From Polaromonas sp. (lineage in GTDB: Bacteria; Pseudomonadota; Gammaproteobacteria; Burkholderiales; Burkholderiaceae_C): a stretch of DNA of 64,000 bases. Below, piece by piece: positions 8,759 to 17,195 of this stretch. The notes beneath the pieces were generated by a model, which was not told the DNA's origin, ran no database searches, and was given only the letters and a program-made list of their open reading frames with translations. The position numbers were made by a program, and so were the translations under genes. How positions within the stretch are numbered: the stretch's first letter is position 1; each line of letters begins with the position of its first letter. Where the stretch lies: positions 124,001 to 188,000 of the forward strand of contig NZ_JABBPE010000008.1 in the NCBI RefSeq assembly GCF_012927455.1. The letters are read 5' to 3'.

Positions 8759-10798
8759 ATGAAAAGCCGACATGCCTTTTTCGTTTTAAACCGCCTGACA
8801 CAGTTCAAGGATCGACGCGGCCTTCGAGCGCTTGCGGCCTTGGCCACTATTTTGGCGGCGAGTCTGTCAACAGTCGCCACGCTGCAGGCCCAAACAACCG
8901 TTACCACGGCGGTCATGATCCCGTCCTTGAAAACGGTGCCAGTGCCCGGCCCGACGGACGCGCAGCTGGCGCTGTACGTGCGCGACAAGGCCGCCGCCAT
9001 CCAACTCGGCAAGGCGCTATTCTGGGACGTGAAAGTCGGAAGCGACAACAAGACCGCATGCGCCAGCTGCCATTTCCAGGCGGGCGCCGACAACCGGACC
9101 GTCAACCAGCTCAATCCCGGGCTGCTCGGCGGAGACCGGACCTTTCAGCTGGGCAGGCCGAATTACCCGCTTAAAACTGCCGATTTTCCGCTGACCAAAT
9201 ACGGCTCGATCGATCCGGCAAGCCTGAAAATCTCCGACTTCAATGAGCCTGTTTCATCGCAAGGCGTCTACACGGCGGACTTCACCGGACTCGGATCGAC
9301 CGGCAACCCGGACCTGTGCACATCGGTATCGGATGCAGTGAGCAGTGGCGGCGACGGCTTTCATCGCGACGGCCTGAACACCCGGCGCGTCGAACCGAGA
9401 AATTCGCCGACGGTGATCAATGCGGTCTTCAACTTTCGCAACTTCTGGGACGGCCGGGGCAACAACATGTTCAACGGCGGCGACCCGTTCGGCCTGCGCA
9501 ACCCCAACACGTTTATCTATCAAAACGTCAACGGCGTACTGCGTCAGGTAGCCGTTGCCCTTCCCTCCTCTTCCCTGGCCTCGCAAGGGTCGGGCCCGCC
9601 CTTGAGCGCGACCGAAATGAGCTGCAACAGCCGCCCGTTCGTGCTGCTAGGGCGCAAGCTGCTGTCGCTGGCGCCACTAAGCAGTCAGCAGATCGACGGC
9701 AATGACAGCGTTCTCGGGGCGCTCGCGGTACAGCAGGGGCTGAAAACCTCGCCGCTCTACCAAGACCTCATCAAGACCGCGTTCCAGCCCAGTTTCTGGG
9801 AAAGCTTGACGAAAATCGACTTGACGGCGGCCGACCAGAGCAAAACCGCGTCGATGGACTTGACCCCTAAAACTAAAAACAACACGCTTGTCAAAGCGGC
9901 CAGCCAGATGGAGTTGAACTTCCCGCTGTTCCTTGGCATCGCGCTGCAGTTGTACCAGTCAACGCTGGTCGCCAACGATACGCCGTTTGACCGCTTTGCC
10001 GAAGGCACCACCACCGCGCTGACGGCGCAGCAGCAAAACGGCCTGGCTATTTTCAAGGGACAGGGGCGTTGCGTCGCTTGTCATGGCGGCGCTGAATTTA
10101 CCAACGCGTCGTTCGCTCATGTCACCAACAAACGGCTGGAACTCATGCCGATGGCCGGTGGCATCAACGCCGTTTATGACAGCGGCTTTTACAACATCGG
10201 CGTTCGGCCGACGGCAGACGATGTCGGCGTGGGCCGCACCGACCCGTTCGGCAATCCGCTGTCCGAAACGCGGATGGTGCAAAACGGCAAGGCGTCGCTA
10301 TTGGGCAACAGCTTCGATCCAGCCGCCAACCCGGCAGTCAGCGCGACCCAGCGCGTTGCGGTTGACGGCGCCTTCAAGACGCCGGGCCTGCGCAATGTCG
10401 ATCTGACCGGGCCGTACATGCACAACGGCGGAAAATCGACCCTGAAGCAGGTCGTTGATATGTACAACCGGGGCGGCGATTTTGCGGCGGAAAATAAAGC
10501 CAACCTGGCGCCCGACATCGTGCCGCTTGGGTTGACGGAAGCGCAGAAAGACGACCTGGTCGCCTTCCTGCTGTCGCTGACCGATGACCGCGTCAGGTTT
10601 CAAAAAGCGCCGTTCGACCATCCATCGATCTGCGTACCCAACGGCCATGCGGAAGACGCTGCCGGCAAGCTGGTCGCTGATTCGAGAGACGCGTTAAAGG
10701 CGGCGGAAGTACCTTATCGGTGCATTGCAGCCAACGGCGCAAGCGGCGCGAGCTTGCCGTTGACACCCTTCATGGGACTCAGCCCTTATTCACGGTAA
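8759..10798 (+). CDS. Di-haem cytochrome c peroxidase / MauG-like protein
   Basis: This is a 679-residue exported protein. After a signal peptide (cleavage near LQAQ) come two CxxCH haem sites, CASCH (101-105) and CVACH (438-442), the layout of the bacterial di-haem peroxidase/MauG family. The motifs RRVEPRNSPTVINAVFNFRN and TPGLRNVDLTGPYMHNGG also fit. It is markedly longer than the classic 320-350 residue CcpA, with a long insertion between the haems. It could be a hydrogen-peroxide reductase or a MauG-type enzyme acting on a protein or organic substrate; sequence alone does not decide. ATG 8759 is preferred over the TTG at 8747. A strong hairpin follows the gene. Confidence 0.9.
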   Translation: MKSRHAFFVLNRLTQFKDRRGLRALAALATILAASLSTVATLQAQTTVTTAVMIPSLKTVPVPGPTDAQLALYVRDKAAAIQLGKALFWDVKVGSDNKTACASCHFQAGADNRTVNQLNPGLLGGDRTFQLGRPNYPLKTADFPLTKYGSIDPASLKISDFNEPVSSQGVYTADFTGLGSTGNPDLCTSVSDAVSSGGDGFHRDGLNTRRVEPRNSPTVINAVFNFRNFWDGRGNNMFNGGDPFGLRNPNTFIYQNVNGVLRQVAVALPSSSLASQGSGPPLSATEMSCNSRPFVLLGRKLLSLAPLSSQQIDGNDSVLGALAVQQGLKTSPLYQDLIKTAFQPSFWESLTKIDLTAADQSKTASMDLTPKTKNNTLVKAASQMELNFPLFLGIALQLYQSTLVANDTPFDRFAEGTTTALTAQQQNGLAIFKGQGRCVACHGGAEFTNASFAHVTNKRLELMPMAGGINAVYDSGFYNIGVRPTADDVGVGRTDPFGNPLSETRMVQNGKASLLGNSFDPAANPAVSATQRVAVDGAFKTPGLRNVDLTGPYMHNGGKSTLKQVVDMYNRGGDFAAENKANLAPDIVPLGLTEAQKDDLVAFLLSLTDDRVRFQKAPFDHPSICVPNGHAEDAAGKLVADSRDALKAAEVPYRCIAANGASGASLPLTPFMGLSPYSR

Positions 10799-10820
10799 CT
10801 CGCGGCAATCAGGTCGGACC

Positions 10821-10849
10821 GCAAGCGCCTGCCCATTGCAGGCGCTTGC
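10821..10849 (+). terminator. Strong hairpin after the peroxidase gene
   Basis: A perfect 12-bp stem (GCAAGCGCCTGC and its complement) closes a 5-base loop just after the peroxidase stop. The following bases are only mildly T-rich. It is the most likely end of the multicopper oxidase 1 transcript. Confidence 0.6.
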
Positions 10850-10891
10850 ATATTTGCCAGCGACTTTCCCCCTTGTTTAACAACTAAATAT

Positions 10892-10940
10892 GCCTCTAGC
10901 CCATACAACACGGGCGCTAGTAGCTATTTAATTAATAGCA
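10892..10940 (+). repeat. Dispersed 50-bp repeat, copy 1
   Basis: Nearly full copy: GCCTCTAGCCCATAC, CGGGCGC, then the palindromic core GCTATTTAATTAATAGC. Forward orientation, between the peroxidase and cupin genes. Confidence 0.85.
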
Positions 10941-11030
10941 GGCAGACTGGATGACGGGCACGCTTGCGCCAACGCTTTTTCCAAAAAATGGCTAGTATCA
11001 CGAGAGTTGTATTTCACTTGGAGAAACGCC

Positions 11031-11303
11031 ATGAACGTTCAGGATTTTGAAGCTACCCTGCGTCAAGACGGGTTTACTGAACTGCTGGCGCGCCAACAGC
11101 CGCCCGGCCATTTTTTGGGCGATCACCAGCACACTTTTGATGCGCGCGCCTTGATCATCCAGGGTGACATCACACTCACGGTTGCAGGCCTGGCGAGCGC
11201 CTATCCCCTGGGGACGGTGTTTGAGTTGGCGGCCGGTACGCTGCACCAGGAGCGAGCTGGGGCCGAGGGCGTCACCTACCTCGTCGGTCGGCGATCTACC
11301 TAG
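11031..11303 (+). CDS. Small cupin-domain protein
   Basis: This 90-residue single-domain cupin has a short N-terminal helix (NVQDFEATLRQDGF) and then beta-strands carrying candidate metal ligands in HFLGDHQHTFDA and GTLHQERAG. The ATG at 11031 follows TTGGAGAAA. It has no signal peptide, so it should be cytoplasmic. Small cupins of this kind often bind a metal or sense a small molecule. It lies between the two multicopper oxidase modules and is closed by a strong terminator, so it may form its own unit. Its specific role is unknown. Confidence 0.8.
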   Translation: MNVQDFEATLRQDGFTELLARQQPPGHFLGDHQHTFDARALIIQGDITLTVAGLASAYPLGTVFELAAGTLHQERAGAEGVTYLVGRRST

Positions 11304-11309
11304 CGCTCT

Positions 11310-11341
11310 GGCTGCCGCAAAAATGGTTTTTTGCGGCAGCC
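11310..11341. terminator. Bidirectional-type intrinsic terminator
   Basis: A perfect 14-bp inverted repeat, GGCTGCCGCAAAAA and its complement, encloses a short loop. It has an A-tract on one arm and a T-tract on the other. It ends the cupin transcript and would also stop leftward transcription. Confidence 0.85.
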
Positions 11342-11532
11342 AACCAACGGTCTACCGGCCGTACCATTTTCAGCACTACCGCTTCGTGCAGCAAAGCGAA
11401 GGGCGGCCAGCCGCCCCGCAGGCACATCCAGCACCTCCAAGCCGCACCTCCGACCTGATTTGTACGGGGCCAACCGCCCTCTTGTGCCATCTTTTCCACG
11501 TGACGCACGTGACGCATGGGCCCTGCGCGTGC

Positions 11533-11620
11533 GAGAAAAATCTGCCATGTATTACGGAATGTTCTTACGCAATACTGAGATATTTCTGCTTTCCCGCGCG
11601 CCGAAGCCCCATTCAAATAT
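11533..11620 (+). promoter_or_regulatory. Shared upstream element, copy B (before multicopper oxidase 2)
   Basis: This is the second copy of the block described at 4405-4492. The first 15 bases are identical and the segment with TGAGATATTTCTG is exactly conserved. It ends about 265 bp before the oxidase start, further away than copy A, so the two genes have different leader lengths. Confidence 0.65.
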
Positions 11621-11886
11621 CTGCAGTAAAAAAATCTCTTTTTACTGCGCTGAGGTTTGCGAACCTCTATCAAAAGGTCAGAAGAATGCACCGTACCAGT
11701 CATCCAGGCGTCAGTCGCTCTTATTCACCACCGCCCAGGTGAAATTCTGCAAATTTTGAGATTGTCCAGATTTCAAATCTGTCCCCAATTTATCAACTAT
11801 TCATGTCGCCTTCCGCGAAATCTGAGCGCGATTCAGCTTACGTTTTTCACAGCGTTGACGCACTACTCATTACTGTTAGAACTCAA

Positions 11887-13827
11887 ATGAACACCAAAGA
11901 TTTTCCTGTTACAGAGCCATTACCCGGCCCAAGTCGCCGCACCGCCCTGAAAGTCGGGCTGGCAGTCGGATCAGCCAGCGTTGCCGGTATCGCCAAGGCG
12001 GCACTGGCACCTGGGATGACCAGCACCACGACCACGCAGCTAGGCGGCACAGTCATATTGGCCCGTAGCCCAAACCCCAGCCCGCAGACCACGCCCTTCC
12101 TGGAGGCCATGCCGATCACCCCGCTGCTGCCCGAGCGGCTGTTGACCGATCAGGCCTTTGCCAAGACACCGCCCACCGAGGCGCCCAACCGCGCCATCAA
12201 CCCGGCCACTGGCATCCCCTTTGAAGGACGGGGCGAATCGCACCAGTTGCGCAGCCTGAATCCGCCGCAGAAATTTTTTGTCCAACGCTTCGGTGCAGTG
12301 CCAGCGACTTCCGTTCATCCGCAACTGGCAAAGCAGGTCAATCTCTGGGGGTCCAATTTGGGCGGGGCCAACCTTACGACCGACAAGCCGATGACGCCCA
12401 TGCCCACCATTGTGAGCCGCTACCAGACGGGTGCCAATACCGCGATTTTGGTGCGCCGTTTTAACAACCTGCCCACGGGCGCGCCCAGTGGCGGCTTTGG
12501 CAAAAACCAGATTTCGACGCACACACACAATTTTCACTCGGCGCCGGACAGTGATGGCGGGCCTTGCGATCCGGGTCTGGGGGCCTTGTCAGAGGATCCG
12601 AAGACACAGGGCCGGTTCTACTTTCCGGGCCAGTACTACGACTATTACTACAACATGAAGCGCGCCGGCTTTACCAACCCGGCATTCGCCCCCGACGGTG
12701 ATATTCGCGAAACACTGGGAACGCTTTGGTATCACGACCACCGCGAGGCCCATACCGCCGAGAACGTCTACAAAGGCCTGGCCGGCTTTCATATCGTGTT
12801 TAACGAGCATGACACGGGCAACGAAGCCACAGGGTTCAAATTGCCGAGCTTCCCGCAGTTCGACATTCCGATGATCTTTACTGACCTGCTGATCGACCCG
12901 GCCACGGGCCAGGCGGCGTTTGACCTGTTCGACACCGACGGCCACCTGGGCGACAAGTACCTGGTCAACGGCAAGGTTCAGCCCTTCTTCAATGTCTCCA
13001 AACGGCGCTATCGCCTGCGTTTGCTGGACATGGGGCCATCGCGCTTCTACCAGTTGTTCCTGACGAATCCGGACAACCTGGCACAGTCGATTCCGTACTG
13101 GCGCATCATGAATGACGGCAACTTGCTGCCCAAGCCTTTGCAGGTGACCAGCGTCAAGCTGGCCGTCGCGGAGCGGGCAGACATCATTGTCGATTTCAAC
13201 AAGCTCACCGCACCAGGTGGTGCAGCGGCCGGCGCCACCCGGTTGTGGCTTGAAAACCGCTTGATACAGACAGACGGCAAGGGTCCCACGGACCAACTTA
13301 ACCCTGCCGGAACTCCGGCCAACGTGCTGGTGGAGTTTCGTATTGGCGCGGTGGTCGCAGACGGCAGCGCTGACCCGGCCTTGATCACCAGCTTTGCGCC
13401 GATCACCCTGCCGCCCATGGAAGCGCCTATTGTTACCCGCACGTTTAAATGGGAACGGACCAACGGACAATGGGTTGTCAATGGCCTACCAATCAGCTGC
13501 GACGAGGTGCGCTTCACCATGAAGCGAGGCACCACGGAGAAATGGATCTACCAGACAGGTGGCGGCTGGTCGCACCCGATCCATCATCACTTTGTCGAGG
13601 GACGAATTCTCAGCCGCAACGGCGTGGCCATAGCCCCAGGCTCGCAGGAGTTTGGCCGCAAAGACGTGGTGTGGCTGGGTGAAGGCGAGACCGTTGAGTT
13701 TTTGCTCAAGGTCACTGACTACGTTGGCGTTTATCCCATCCATTGCCACAACGTCGTTCATGAAGATCACGCCATGATGCTGCTGTTTGCGGTTCGGGAT
13801 GTGGGTGATACCAATCCAACCCCCTGA
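11887..13827 (+). CDS. Tat-exported multicopper oxidase 2
   Basis: This 646-residue multicopper oxidase has all copper-site motifs: HTHNFH (212-217), WYHDH (281-285), HPIHHH (563-568) and HCHNVVHEDHAM (619-630). The N-terminus has a twin-arginine signal, SRRTALK, followed by a hydrophobic stretch ending AKAALA. It resembles multicopper oxidase 1 throughout (for example PGQYYDY and NDGNLLP) but is shorter and clearly a diverged paralogue. The start ATG at 11887 lacks a strong ribosome site, while a 28-residue upstream extension in frame looks non-coding. It is followed at 52 bp by its own SCO-family gene. Substrate unknown. Confidence 0.92.
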   Translation: MNTKDFPVTEPLPGPSRRTALKVGLAVGSASVAGIAKAALAPGMTSTTTTQLGGTVILARSPNPSPQTTPFLEAMPITPLLPERLLTDQAFAKTPPTEAPNRAINPATGIPFEGRGESHQLRSLNPPQKFFVQRFGAVPATSVHPQLAKQVNLWGSNLGGANLTTDKPMTPMPTIVSRYQTGANTAILVRRFNNLPTGAPSGGFGKNQISTHTHNFHSAPDSDGGPCDPGLGALSEDPKTQGRFYFPGQYYDYYYNMKRAGFTNPAFAPDGDIRETLGTLWYHDHREAHTAENVYKGLAGFHIVFNEHDTGNEATGFKLPSFPQFDIPMIFTDLLIDPATGQAAFDLFDTDGHLGDKYLVNGKVQPFFNVSKRRYRLRLLDMGPSRFYQLFLTNPDNLAQSIPYWRIMNDGNLLPKPLQVTSVKLAVAERADIIVDFNKLTAPGGAAAGATRLWLENRLIQTDGKGPTDQLNPAGTPANVLVEFRIGAVVADGSADPALITSFAPITLPPMEAPIVTRTFKWERTNGQWVVNGLPISCDEVRFTMKRGTTEKWIYQTGGGWSHPIHHHFVEGRILSRNGVAIAPGSQEFGRKDVVWLGEGETVEFLLKVTDYVGVYPIHCHNVVHEDHAMMLLFAVRDVGDTNPTP

Positions 13828-13879
13828 AGTTTGACACGCCTATACCTGATCAAAACTCAACATTTTTCGGAAAAACATC

Positions 13880-14491
13880 ATGATTAACATTCAAAAGAGA
13901 AGCCTGCTGCTCGGCGCCGGCGCTGCTGCGGCTGCCTTCGCCGGCACCAAGGTGATGGCCTCAGCGCCGGCCATTCGTGAGCAAGACCCGCGTGAACAGT
14001 TGCGCCAAAAGCGCTTCCCCAACGTGCCGCTGCTCACGCATACCGGCAAAGAGGTGAGGTTTTACGACGACCTGCTTAAAGACAAGAAGGTGGTGATTAA
14101 CTTCATGTACACCGTCTGCACCGACATCTGCACGCCGGTGACGCAAAACATCCTGCAGGCGCAGCGACTGCTTGGCGATTTTGCCAAGGACATCCATTTT
14201 TATTCGATTTCCCTGACGCCGCTGCAAGACGATCCGGCAGCCTTGCGCACTTACATGAATGCCTTTCAAATCGGCAAGGGGTGGACCTTTCTGACCGGCA
14301 AGCCCGAGAACATCGAGCGCGTGCGGCAGGGACTGGGTTTTGCCCAGAGAGACGCCAAAGAAGATGCCGACATCACCAACCACGCCGGCATGCTGCGCAT
14401 TGGCAACGAGCGCATGGCAAGCTGGGGTCATGCGTCAGCAATCACCACGGGCAAGTCCGTTGCCCGGATGATCCGCTTCGAACTAGGCTAG
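13880..14491 (+). CDS. SCO-family copper chaperone / thiol reductase
   Basis: This 203-residue exported SCO protein has CxxxC with Cys80 and Cys84 (YTVCTDIC) and conserved His168 (NHAGML). It starts with a KRSLLLG stretch and a hydrophobic, Ala-rich segment that is either a signal peptide or a membrane anchor. It matches the SCO half of the SCO-cytochrome c fusion (FPNVPL, VRFYDDLLKDK, GWTFLTGK) but lacks the haem domain. It lies just downstream of multicopper oxidase 2 and is closed by an intrinsic terminator. It probably matures the copper sites of that oxidase. Confidence 0.9.
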   Translation: MINIQKRSLLLGAGAAAAAFAGTKVMASAPAIREQDPREQLRQKRFPNVPLLTHTGKEVRFYDDLLKDKKVVINFMYTVCTDICTPVTQNILQAQRLLGDFAKDIHFYSISLTPLQDDPAALRTYMNAFQIGKGWTFLTGKPENIERVRQGLGFAQRDAKEDADITNHAGMLRIGNERMASWGHASAITTGKSVARMIRFELG

Positions 14492-14547
14492 TAGTGCGGG
14501 CCAGCCAGTCCCGGAGGGACCGGCGTATCCAGTGTGAGGCTTAAGAG

Positions 14548-14583
14548 ACTTCGTCGCCCCAACCGGTGACGAAGTTTTTTTTA
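14548..14583 (+). terminator. Intrinsic terminator after the SCO gene
   Basis: Stem ACTTCGTC / GACGAAGT with a 12-base loop is followed by nine T residues. It ends the multicopper oxidase 2 - SCO unit. Confidence 0.88.
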
Positions 14584-14623
14584 TTGATTAAAAGACGCTG
14601 TAGTGCCGGTGGAATATGCGCAG

Positions 14624-14643
14624 TCAGCTATTAAATTAGTAGC
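14624..14643 (+). repeat. Dispersed repeat, copy 2 (core only)
   Basis: Core AGCTATTAAATTAGTAGC without a recognisable CTAGCCC/CGGGCGC arm. Possibly a decayed copy. Confidence 0.55.
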
Positions 14644-14755
14644 AATCCAGATTACGCTGGCGAGTGCCCTGCTGCGAACTGGCGAAGGGTGGCTGGGAAA
14701 CCGGCGCATGTCCCGACCGGGATCGATGCATGCGGTGCGGCGCCGCTACTGCGCT

Positions 14756-15976
14756 TCACGGTAGCTTGGCGCCCTGCGTAAACCACAGACCGATCAGCGC
14801 CCGTTCGGCTTCGGTGATCTGCGTGGCGTTGTTCAGCGGCATGGCTTTAAGCAGCACCGCCTGCTGGTAGATGGCGGCGGCGTTGCGTTGCACTGCTTCG
14901 TCTGAATCGAGCCGCAGGTTTTTCATTTGCAGTTGCGCGCCGTGGCAGGCGTAGCAGCGCTGGGCGAGCACCTTCTTGACCTCAGAATAGTAGTCAACTT
15001 GGCCTGTAGCCATTACAGGACGGGCGCCACCAGCTATCGAATCTATAGCAGCTGGCCGCATCCACACGACCACGCCCGCGATCAAAGCCAGCCCCACCAG
15101 CGCGTAGGCCAGCGGATGGCGGTTACGCCCAAGCTTGTAACCGTGGCGCAGCACAAAAAACTGGCGGATGGCTGCGCCGGCCAGCATCATCAAAATCAGC
15201 ACCAGCCAGTTTTGCGGATGATTCCAGGTAAAGCTGTAGTGGGTGCTGAGCATGGAAAACAGCACCGGCAGCGTGAAATAGGTGTTGTGCACGCTGCGCT
15301 GCTTGCCGCGCTGGCCGTGCAGCGGGTCCACCGGCTCGCCGGCCTTGATCGCCGCGACCACTTTTCGCTGGCCGGGAATAATCCAGAACAGCACGTTGGC
15401 GCTCATGGCGGTGGCCATCATGGCGCCCACCAGCAAAAAGGCCGCGCGCCCGGCAAACCAGTGGCAAGCCAGCCAGGACGCGGCGCAAACCAGCAGCAGC
15501 ACCAGCGCGCCAACCATGGCATCTCCCTGCTTGCGCTGGCCGAATATCCGGCAAATGGCGTCGTAAAGCAGCCAGAACAGCACGAAAAAGGACAGCGCCA
15601 CGGCGATGGCGGCAGCGGGCGCCCAGTTCATCAGCGATTTGTCGATCAGGTAGGCGCTGGCGTTCCAGAGATAAGACACGCTGAAGAGCGCAAAACCAGA
15701 CAGCCAGGTGCTGTAGCTTTCCCAGTAAAACCAGTGCAGATGCGCCGGCAGGGTGGGCGGCCGCACGGCAAACTTGACCGGGTGGTAAAAACCGCCGCCG
15801 TGCACCGCCCAAAGCTCGCCGCTGACGCCCTGTTTGATCAAATCGTCATCGACGGGCGGCGTCAGGCTGGAGTCGAGAAAGACGAAGTAAAACGACGAGC
15901 CGACCCAGGCAATGGCGGTGATGACATGGACCCAGCGCAGCAGCAGGTTGGCCCAATCGAGGAAGTAGCTTTCCAT
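14756..15976 (-). CDS. puuD: Membrane-bound urate hydroxylase (urate oxidase) with C-terminal cytochrome c
   Basis: This 406-residue integral membrane protein oxidises urate to 5-hydroxyisourate. The N-terminal part has several membrane helices starting LLLRWVHVITAIAWVGSSFYF, with the PuuD signature WAVHGGGFYH. The last 67 residues form a cytochrome c domain with CYACH (341-345) and candidate ligand Met379, so electrons pass to haem and then to the respiratory chain. ATG 15976 is preferred over an in-frame TTG at 15985. A copy of the dispersed 50-bp repeat encodes about residues 309-325, in the linker between membrane and haem domains. xdhC lies upstream on the same strand, and uraH, uraD and puuE nearby complete the pathway. 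Confidence 0.93.
   Translation of the reverse strand: MESYFLDWANLLLRWVHVITAIAWVGSSFYFVFLDSSLTPPVDDDLIKQGVSGELWAVHGGGFYHPVKFAVRPPTLPAHLHWFYWESYSTWLSGFALFSVSYLWNASAYLIDKSLMNWAPAAAIAVALSFFVLFWLLYDAICRIFGQRKQGDAMVGALVLLLVCAASWLACHWFAGRAAFLLVGAMMATAMSANVLFWIIPGQRKVVAAIKAGEPVDPLHGQRGKQRSVHNTYFTLPVLFSMLSTHYSFTWNHPQNWLVLILMMLAGAAIRQFFVLRHGYKLGRNRHPLAYALVGLALIAGVVVWMRPAAIDSIAGGARPVMATGQVDYYSEVKKVLAQRCYACHGAQLQMKNLRLDSDEAVQRNAAAIYQQAVLLKAMPLNNATQITEAERALIGLWFTQGAKLP
15001..15050 (+). repeat. Dispersed 50-bp repeat, copy 3, inside puuD
   Basis: GGCCTGTAGCC, GGACGGGCGCCA, then core GCTATCGAATCTATAGC. It is translated in frame from the other strand as the puuD linker. Confidence 0.8.
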
Positions 15977-16124
15977 ACATCGCAATCATGCAAAGCTGCT
16001 CACCACTGCGGGCGCTGTAAGCAGAAAACCGGTCACGAACAACAGAAACTGCGCGATTGCGCCAGTTTCGAGGCTCCGCTGCGACCTGAGGCTGTGAGTT
16101 TATCGGCTTTACCGTTCAGCACGG

Positions 16125-16985
16125 CTACGGCAGCGTGGCGGGCCGGGCCGCAATGGTTTGCAGCAGTTGCGCCGCTACCGCCACGGCAATGACTTCAGGC
16201 TCTTTGCCGGCGATGCCGGGCACGCCAATCGGGCAGGTGACATGCGCCAGCTCGGCGGGCGTGAAGCCGCGCGCCTCCAGACGGCGCTTGAACGTCGACC
16301 ATTTGGTTTTGCTGCCAATCAACCCGATATAAGGCAAGTCGGCTTGTTCCCTGTGCCGCTTCAGGCAGGCGGCCAGTACATCGAGGTCTTCGGCATGGCT
16401 GAAGCTCATGATGAGCACGCGTGAGCGTGGCGCCAGGCTGGCAACAGCCGCCTGCACCGGCTCGGAGTGCTCACACACGACGCGCGGCGGCACGCTGTCT
16501 GGAAACACGCCATCGCGGCTGTCAATCCAGCTGAGCCGGAACGGCAGCGGTGCCAGCACTTGCACCAGCGCATGGCCGACATGGCCGCCACCGAACAGCG
16601 CGACCGGCACCAGCGCGTCCAGAGCCGCTGCGCCCAACCGGGCCGCCAGCGCGGGGATGTCGCTGGCGCTGACCGGCTGGAAGCTCAGGTAGACGACGCC
16701 GCCGCAGCACTGACCCAGGGCCGGCCCGAGTGCAAAGCGCAGCGCCACCTCCCCTGCTGTCGCTGCCGCCCCCGCCAGTTGCGCACGCGCCTTGGCAATG
16801 GCCTGGTATTCCAGATGGCCGCCGCCAATCGTGCCTATGAGCCGGTCAGAAAAAACAGCCATCCAGCTGCCCGCCTCGCGCGGCACCGAGCCCTGGGTGG
16901 ATGCCACCTGCACCAGCACCGCTGGCTGCCGCGCCAGCCGGCTCAGGAAGGTCTCGATAAGGGGGCTTGCACTGGTGTTAGCCAT
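16125..16985 (-). CDS. xdhC: Xanthine dehydrogenase accessory protein XdhC
   Basis: This 286-residue protein delivers and helps sulfurate the molybdenum cofactor of xanthine dehydrogenase. It has the N-terminal XdhC/CoxI domain (GSVPREAGSWMAVF, GTIGGGHLEYQA, GQCCGGVV) and a C-terminal Rossmann-like domain (ALFGGGHVG, then LIGSKTKWSTFKRRL, CPIGV). ATG 16985 starts MANTS; a longer frame to 17066 looks non-coding. xdhA and xdhB are not in the window, so the enzyme it serves must be encoded elsewhere. It reads toward puuD with about 150 bp between, consistent with co-expression of hypoxanthine-to-urate and urate-oxidising steps. Confidence 0.92.
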   Translation of the reverse strand: MANTSASPLIETFLSRLARQPAVLVQVASTQGSVPREAGSWMAVFSDRLIGTIGGGHLEYQAIAKARAQLAGAAATAGEVALRFALGPALGQCCGGVVYLSFQPVSASDIPALAARLGAAALDALVPVALFGGGHVGHALVQVLAPLPFRLSWIDSRDGVFPDSVPPRVVCEHSEPVQAAVASLAPRSRVLIMSFSHAEDLDVLAACLKRHREQADLPYIGLIGSKTKWSTFKRRLEARGFTPAELAHVTCPIGVPGIAGKEPEVIAVAVAAQLLQTIAARPATLP

Positions 16986-17195
16986 TGGTGAATCGTCGAA
17001 GAAATAAGTGATTAAATAATGTGCAAAATGCTTGAATTTGCTACTGAAAAACCAATAGACTGACAACTCTGAACCCCAGAACTACAACCAAAAGATTGAC
17101 GTCCGACCGAAGCTCCTCACATTAGCATCAAGTGCAAACCCGCTGAGCACTGAGTGAACACATTAGCCTTTGCCACTCAAGAAAAGGAGACCTCC

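Larger units (their letters stand above)
11304..11886. other. Regulatory region upstream of multicopper oxidase 2
   Basis: This 583-bp spacer begins with the cupin terminator and then carries copy B of the shared 88-bp element at 11533-11620. The remaining 266 bp to the oxidase start are AT-richer and hold no supported gene. Open frames across the region in both directions look like shadows. Confidence 0.6.
14492..14755. other. Convergent spacer, SCO gene / puuD
   Basis: This 264-bp spacer separates genes that point at each other. It contains the terminator at 14548-14583 and a repeat core at 14624-14643. No gene is supported. Confidence 0.5.

Noticed and set aside
11164-11759. Plus-strand open frames (to 192 codons) across the spacer before multicopper oxidase 2
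   Set aside because: They run through the cupin gene end, a terminator and the shared element, and have no protein-like features.
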